From contig NZ_JAFBIS010000018.1 in the NCBI RefSeq assembly GCF_021531435.1, forward strand, positions 1-48,811: 48,811 nucleotides of DNA, given 5' to 3'. How positions within the stretch are numbered: the first letter of the stretch is position 1; each line of letters starts with the position of its first letter. The stretch is from Oscillibacter valericigenes (GTDB lineage Bacteria; Bacillota; Clostridia; Oscillospirales; Oscillospiraceae). Positions 48,666 to 48,811 of the stretch are shown here, in pieces. Both the position numbers and the translations under genes were made by a program. The notes under the pieces are model-generated. The model did no database searches, had not been told where the DNA came from, and saw nothing but the letters and a program-made list of their open reading frames with translations.

Positions 48666-48811
48666 TTGACTCCTCCCACCGCTTACGCAGTGGGATTCCA
48701 GAGTACGTAGTAGGTGCCATATGAAGCCTATAAATAGGCTATCACTGGGAACCTAAAATCCTATGGAATCTTGTAGCGGCAATGGTGACGACTCACTCAT
48801 TAGCGCCGCAG
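48666..48811 (-). mobile_element. Right end of a second copy of the 10234-12492 IS element (continues past the window)
   Basis: The minus strand matches the right-end region ending at 12492 at most positions, including the terminal hairpin GCGGTGGG and final GGAGGAGTCAA. Differences are scattered, so the copies are related but not identical. It inserted in the phosphotransferase gene. Confidence 0.88.

Overview
The window reads as the chromosome of a GC-rich Bacillota (Firmicutes), most likely a gut member of the Oscillospiraceae/Clostridia. The grounds are strong AGGAGG ribosome-binding sites, AddAB-type recombination genes, IS200/IS605 elements, ORF-less group II introns placed behind terminators, and high-GC codon use that leaves long antisense reading frames. 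The taxonomic call is inference. No tRNA, rRNA or CRISPR array was seen.

Layout. (1) 1-9.5 kb: two large ankyrin-repeat genes on the minus strand. One is divergent from a cytosolic-type 5'-nucleotidase gene, the other from a WYL-domain regulator gene. Between them lie a gene of a small local family sharing an 'APGALTxC' motif and a Fic gene with its own operator-like repeats. (2) 9.6-12.6 kb: a MntA/HepT-type nucleotidyltransferase-HEPN pair whose HEPN half is split, exactly and reversibly on paper, by an IS200/IS605 element carrying an unusual TnpB. (3) 12.7-19.3 kb, minus strand: an operon of clpP, a one-helix membrane protein, a DUF2201-like VWA protein, a MoxR-like AAA+ ATPase, an ankyrin protein and an unknown 383-aa protein. 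(4) 19.5-22.5 kb: a second IS200/IS605 element, two structured IS right-end-like remnants, two group II intron pieces and a hydrolase fragment. (5) 22.5-28.9 kb: addB-addA. (6) 29-39.4 kb: a fourth large ankyrin gene, divergent from a plus-strand operon of three ankyrin-like genes, VWA, MoxR and a CbbX/SpoVK-like AAA+ gene. (7) 39.5-42 kb: four more 'APGALTxC' family genes. (8) 42.1-47.2 kb: a tightly coupled trio of unknown, phospholipase-D-like and SNF2-like helicase genes. (9) 47.4-48.8 kb: transposase and addA-end remnants, and a phosphotransferase gene cut by a second copy of the first IS element.

The most interesting reading is that regions 1, 3 and 6 are one co-regulated system. Two paralogous MoxR-VWA modules, seven ankyrin-type proteins and a dedicated ClpP share a promoter architecture that I find six times: a CAAATTTG-centred near-palindrome, TTGAA/TTGGAA half-site, exactly 12 bp, then a -10 box. 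It precedes three ankyrin genes on the minus strand, clpP, the plus-strand ankyrin operon and an internal ankyrin gene of that operon. A WYL regulator sits inside the set and is a candidate regulator. A chaperone/protease-like machine with many ankyrin adaptors or sensors, possibly a conflict (anti-phage) system, is an inference from composition and neighbours. Nothing in the sequence proves a substrate or a phenotype.
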